From: DASYYE01 sp035946955
GTDB lineage: Bacteria > Actinomycetota > Actinomycetes > Streptosporangiales > Streptosporangiaceae
DNA: 17,687 bases
Assembly: GCA_035946955.1 (NCBI GenBank)
Contig: DASYYE010000247.1
Span: forward strand, 1 to 17,687
Reading direction: 5' to 3'
Positions 15,312-17,687 of this stretch are shown in pieces (position 1 is the stretch's first letter; every line of letters begins with the position of its first letter). Made by a program: the position numbers and the translations under genes. The notes beneath the pieces were generated by a model that made no database searches, had not been told where the DNA came from, and saw only the letters and a list, made by a program, of their open reading frames with translations.

Positions 15312-15351
15312 AGTAACTTGGAATTACATGTCAAGTTACTTGTAAATACAA
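15312..15351. promoter_or_regulatory. Candidate GntR operator and promoter
   Basis: Just upstream of the GntR gene, an AT-rich island carries two dyads. A 9-bp inverted repeat pairs AGTAACTTG (15312-15320) with CAAGTTACT (15332-15340). A short palindrome, TTGTAAATACAA, lies at 15340-15351. The second resembles HutC/KorSA-type GntR operators in form. A possible plus-strand promoter (TTGGAA at 15318-15323, 17 bp, TGTAAA at 15341-15346) overlaps both, consistent with autoregulation. The divergent ATPase gene starts about 220 bp away, so shared control is possible but unproven. Confidence 0.55.
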
Positions 15352-15377
15352 CTAGTCCATCTTGTAGTGTCAGGTTG

Positions 15378-16148
15378 ATGTCCATGTCAGAGCACTTCCC
15401 ATACCGGCTGATCGTCGACGAGCTGCGAGCCGAGATCATCGACGGTCAGCGGCTGCCGGGGTCGCGCATGCCCTCGGAGAACGAGCTAGCGGCCCACTAC
15501 CAGACCAGCAGGCCCACTGTCCGCCGGGCGCTGGCTGTACTGAAAGCTGAAGGACTGCTGTCCAGCGAGCAAGGCCGTGGGGTGTTCGTCCGCCCAACGC
15601 CGCACGTCCGGTTGCTCGTGACCGGAGCGAACTTCCGCAAACACCGAGCACTTGGCTTGCCCGGGTTCAATGCGCAGGCGCTTGAGCAAGGCCAACGGCC
15701 AGAGCAACGCATACGCTCCGTGGCCACCATCGGCGCCTCAGCCGAGGTCGCCATACGACTCAACGTTGGTGAGGACTCCCCCGTTGTGGTGCGGCGGCGT
15801 GTCTTCTTGGTGGAAGGCCAGCCCGCCGCGTTGTGCGACAGCTACTACCCAGCCGATATGGCCGCCGGAACGGCGATCGAGAGACCCGAGCGGATCCGCG
15901 GTGGTGTCTATGCCTTGATCGAGGATCCGCAAGGGCCGATCCAGCGGCAGATCACAAGATCGGTTGACGAACTCGTGGCGCGGATGCCCACCCACCAGGA
16001 AGCCGTCGACCTCCAACTGCCGTCAGGGGTGCCTGTTGTTCGCGTCCTGAGGACCGTCTTCGACTCCGACGACGTTCCCGTCGAGGTCCAGGACTCGGTC
16101 GTCGCAGCTGACCGGCACGAGTTCCGCTACGAAGAGCGGATGAGGTAG
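15378..16148 (+). CDS. GntR-family (HutC subfamily) transcriptional regulator
   Basis: The protein is about 256 aa, with a GntR winged HTH in the first 70 residues (PYRLIVDELRAEI, PGSRMPSENELAAHY, SRPTVRRALAVLKAEGLL, GRGVFV) and a UTRA effector domain at about 95-245 (VVVRRRVFLVEGQPAALCDS, VVRVLRTVFDSDDVPVEV). HutC-type members are usually repressors released by a small ligand. ATG 15378-15380 and ATG 15384-15386 are both possible. An AGG lies four and ten bases upstream respectively. It is followed after only six bases by a gene for a binding-protein homologue, so the two are cotranscribed, and the ligand of one may be related to that of the other. Confidence 0.93.
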   Translation: MSMSEHFPYRLIVDELRAEIIDGQRLPGSRMPSENELAAHYQTSRPTVRRALAVLKAEGLLSSEQGRGVFVRPTPHVRLLVTGANFRKHRALGLPGFNAQALEQGQRPEQRIRSVATIGASAEVAIRLNVGEDSPVVVRRRVFLVEGQPAALCDSYYPADMAAGTAIERPERIRGGVYALIEDPQGPIQRQITRSVDELVARMPTHQEAVDLQLPSGVPVVRVLRTVFDSDDVPVEVQDSVVAADRHEFRYEERMR

Positions 16149-16154
16149 CAAACC

Positions 16155-17204
16155 GTGGATCACGGCGGCAGTCGCGAGCAGTTGCGCATCGGGGCATGCT
16201 TGTCACTGTCGGGGAAATTCTCCCGGTTCGGTCGGCAGGCCGCCCATGCGCTGGGGGTGTGGGCGTCATTGGATGACGCGGCCGAGATCATTATCGAAGA
16301 CGACGGCAGCGATGTGCGCCAACTCCAGGCCACCCTGCCTGGTGTGGCCGCACGCAGTGACCTTTTACTGGGCCCATACTCCACACTGCTGATGCGCGCT
16401 GCCGGGGACATGGCGGCCGAGGCGGGATGGCTGGCATGGAACCACGGCGGGTCGGGTGACGACGTTGAGACGGCTCACCCCGGTCACGTGGTGTCGGTAC
16501 TGACGCCGACGAGTCGCTACGCAGAGCCCTTCCTTTCACATCTCGCTGCACGCTCCGGGCTCCTACCTCAGTTGCGTATCGCGCACGGAAAGGGCAAGTT
16601 CGGCCGCCAGGTCGCCAGCGGGACAGAAACCCGTGCCCGGCAACTCGGGTTCACCGATCTGAGAGTCGGCCCAGCCGACGAGATGCTCTCCGGCGAGCTG
16701 CCCGGGAACTGGGTGCTGGTCACGGCCGCAACATTCGAGGAAGACACCCAGACGGTCACCTGTGCCCGGGCCCTTCCCCGGCCCCCGCATCTAGTGTGCT
16801 CAGTCGCCGCGGGAGTCCGGGAATTCGGCGAAGTCGTCGAGAACCCCGATGGCATCTTCGGGATTGCCCAGTGGTTCCCAGGCACTGTCCCGCCGCCGCT
16901 CCTGGGGCCGGCCGAGAGGACTTTCCTGGACGCCTACCATGCCACAACCGGACAGCGGCCCGATTATCCAGCAGTACAGGCATTCGCAGCAGCCGCGCTC
17001 GCTGCCCACTGCGCCAGGCAGGTGGGCAGCACCAGCCCCGAGAGTCTCTGGCCAGCAGCCACCGCCCTCGACACCAGCACTCTGTTTGGAGGCTTCAAGA
17101 TCGACCAGAACAGCGGCGCACAAGTCCGCCACCAGACGGTACTCCTCCAGTGGGCCAACAACGAACCAGCCGCCACCAGCCCCCTTCTATCGGCCAGTTC
17201 ATGA
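16155..17204 (+). CDS. Type I periplasmic-binding-protein homologue without a signal peptide
   Basis: The 349-aa protein resembles the LivJ/Peripla_BP_6 fold. It opens with RIGACLSLSGKFSRFGRQAA, the usual first strand and loop. Other family-like parts are SDLLLGPYSTLLMRAAGDMA, the LAWNHGGSGDD segment, and the C-terminal DAYHATTGQRPDYPAVQAFAA, typical of the branched-chain amino acid binding family. No signal peptide, lipobox or TM segment precedes the fold, so it should be cytosolic. No permease or ATPase genes are nearby. The GTG start at 16155 has GAGGT eight bases upstream and lies six bases after the GntR stop. A role as intracellular ligand sensor working with the GntR protein is inferred, not shown. 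Confidence 0.85.
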   Translation: MDHGGSREQLRIGACLSLSGKFSRFGRQAAHALGVWASLDDAAEIIIEDDGSDVRQLQATLPGVAARSDLLLGPYSTLLMRAAGDMAAEAGWLAWNHGGSGDDVETAHPGHVVSVLTPTSRYAEPFLSHLAARSGLLPQLRIAHGKGKFGRQVASGTETRARQLGFTDLRVGPADEMLSGELPGNWVLVTAATFEEDTQTVTCARALPRPPHLVCSVAAGVREFGEVVENPDGIFGIAQWFPGTVPPPLLGPAERTFLDAYHATTGQRPDYPAVQAFAAAALAAHCARQVGSTSPESLWPAATALDTSTLFGGFKIDQNSGAQVRHQTVLLQWANNEPAATSPLLSASS

Positions 17205-17223
17205 GAAGACTGCCGACCGCCAG

Positions 17224-17541
17224 TTATCGCGCTGTGTATTTCTCGTGATCATGCTCCAGGTACCCTCGCCCGTGCGGGAAACTCGCGTCACTTCGGGGGT
17301 AACTACAGTCAGGCTCACCGTCGATGAACTGCTCGCGGGTCACCTGAGCCGGGCTGACGTCCGCCGATCCTCGATCAGGCACCGCAGTCAGTAGGTTCTC
17401 GGACAGGTCCAGCCTGGTGAGTGCGGTCAGGTTCCCCAGCCAGTCAGGCACCGCGGTCAATTGCATCCTCGCGAGCACCAACCGCTTGCCATCGTCAGAC
17501 ACGCACCCGCGGAACTCCTGCGGTACTCCTAAAAGGTTCAT
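17224..17541 (-). CDS. Short leucine-rich-repeat protein, probably a fragment
   Basis: The 105-aa ORF has about two LRR units (LVLARMQLTAVPDWLGNL and LTRLDLSENLLTAVP, about residues 21-56). After this the repeat pattern ends abruptly and the remaining 48 residues look unrelated. Full LRR proteins of this kind normally carry many more repeats, so this is likely a truncated gene. The start used is ATG 17539-17541, preceded closely by GGGGGAG; upstream ATGs at 17551-17556 lack a site. An IS5-type transposase end lies 74 bp upstream, which fits disruption of the region by the IS. Confidence 0.55.
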   Translation of the reverse strand: MNLLGVPQEFRGCVSDDGKRLVLARMQLTAVPDWLGNLTALTRLDLSENLLTAVPDRGSADVSPAQVTREQFIDGEPDCSYPRSDASFPHGRGYLEHDHEKYTAR

Positions 17542-17614
17542 GATCTCCCCCATCATGAAAGCGATACAGCCGATCCTAGCGTGCCTACCCAACGGGCCCG
17601 ACTAAGAGCGTGTC

Positions 17615-17687
17615 TTACGTGGTGAGTTTGGCGAGTTTCTTGTAGCAGGTCAGTGTGGCGGCGAGGCCCAGGAAGGCGAGGAAGTGG
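17615..17687 (-). CDS. IS5-type transposase, C-terminal end (partial at window edge)
   Basis: The minus strand at the window edge encodes HFLAFLGLAATLTCYKKLAK followed by LTT and TAA (17615-17617). This matches, from memory, the C-terminus of IS5-type (IS1647-like) transposases common in actinomycetes, where the ending is an HFL-x-L-A-x(3)-Y-K-K-L pattern. The sequence TAAGAGCGTGTCTTA at 17603-17617 overlaps the stop and is probably part of the IS terminal inverted repeat. The rest of the gene lies outside the window. Confidence 0.75.
   Translation of the reverse strand, partial: HFLAFLGLAATLTCYKKLAKLTT

Overview
The window is high-GC DNA with GTG/ATG starts, ATGA-type gene overlaps and families typical of Actinobacteria (TipA-like MerR, HutC-type GntR, AsnC/Lrp, RsbW-like ATPase, MoxR/DUF58 operon, LRR protein). 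It suggests an actinomycete chromosome or large contig. The run of 16 C at the very start suggests a contig end. No tRNA, rRNA or CRISPR array was seen. The genus cannot be fixed from the sequence.

Layout. 1-1970 is gene-poor and eroded. On the minus strand it holds a small ORF that looks like a RiPP (lanthipeptide-like) precursor (163-330), an open frame running off the contig end (1-142), a truncated IS630-type transposase remnant (392-665) and a possible small broken gene on the plus strand (946-1200). A roughly 770-bp stretch without genes follows, with two striking inverted repeats. 1971-5250 (minus) is a tyrosine-catabolism operon, hppD-fahA, ending in a GalT-family gene. It is divergent from an AsnC/Lrp regulator (5385-5879), with a candidate operator between them. 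A TfoX-N protein (5917-6243) and a TipA-like MerR regulator (6288-7059, minus) converge on a perfect 15-bp hairpin. The MerR gene carries a +1 frameshift at a CCCC run, although its self-regulated promoter looks intact.

7139-11438 (minus) is a tightly coupled five-gene operon: DUF4129 membrane protein, small two-TM protein, MoxR AAA+ ATPase, DUF58 protein, multi-TM protein. It resembles envelope-associated MoxR operons but has no transglutaminase gene. Upstream of it lies a TnpB (IS200/IS605-type RNA-guided nuclease) gene with all RuvC and zinc-finger residues and RNA-like hairpins at its 3' end. TnpB starts inside the stop codon of a small unknown gene.

12821-15092 (minus) is a run of unknown small genes led by an RsbW-like ATPase with a long unassigned C-terminal extension. 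It is divergent from a GntR/HutC regulator (15378-16148), which is coupled to a periplasmic-binding-protein homologue with no signal peptide (16155-17204). This regulator/receptor pair facing an anti-sigma-like ATPase is the best candidate for an uncharacterised regulatory system. The window ends with a short LRR protein fragment and the 3' end of an IS5-type transposase.
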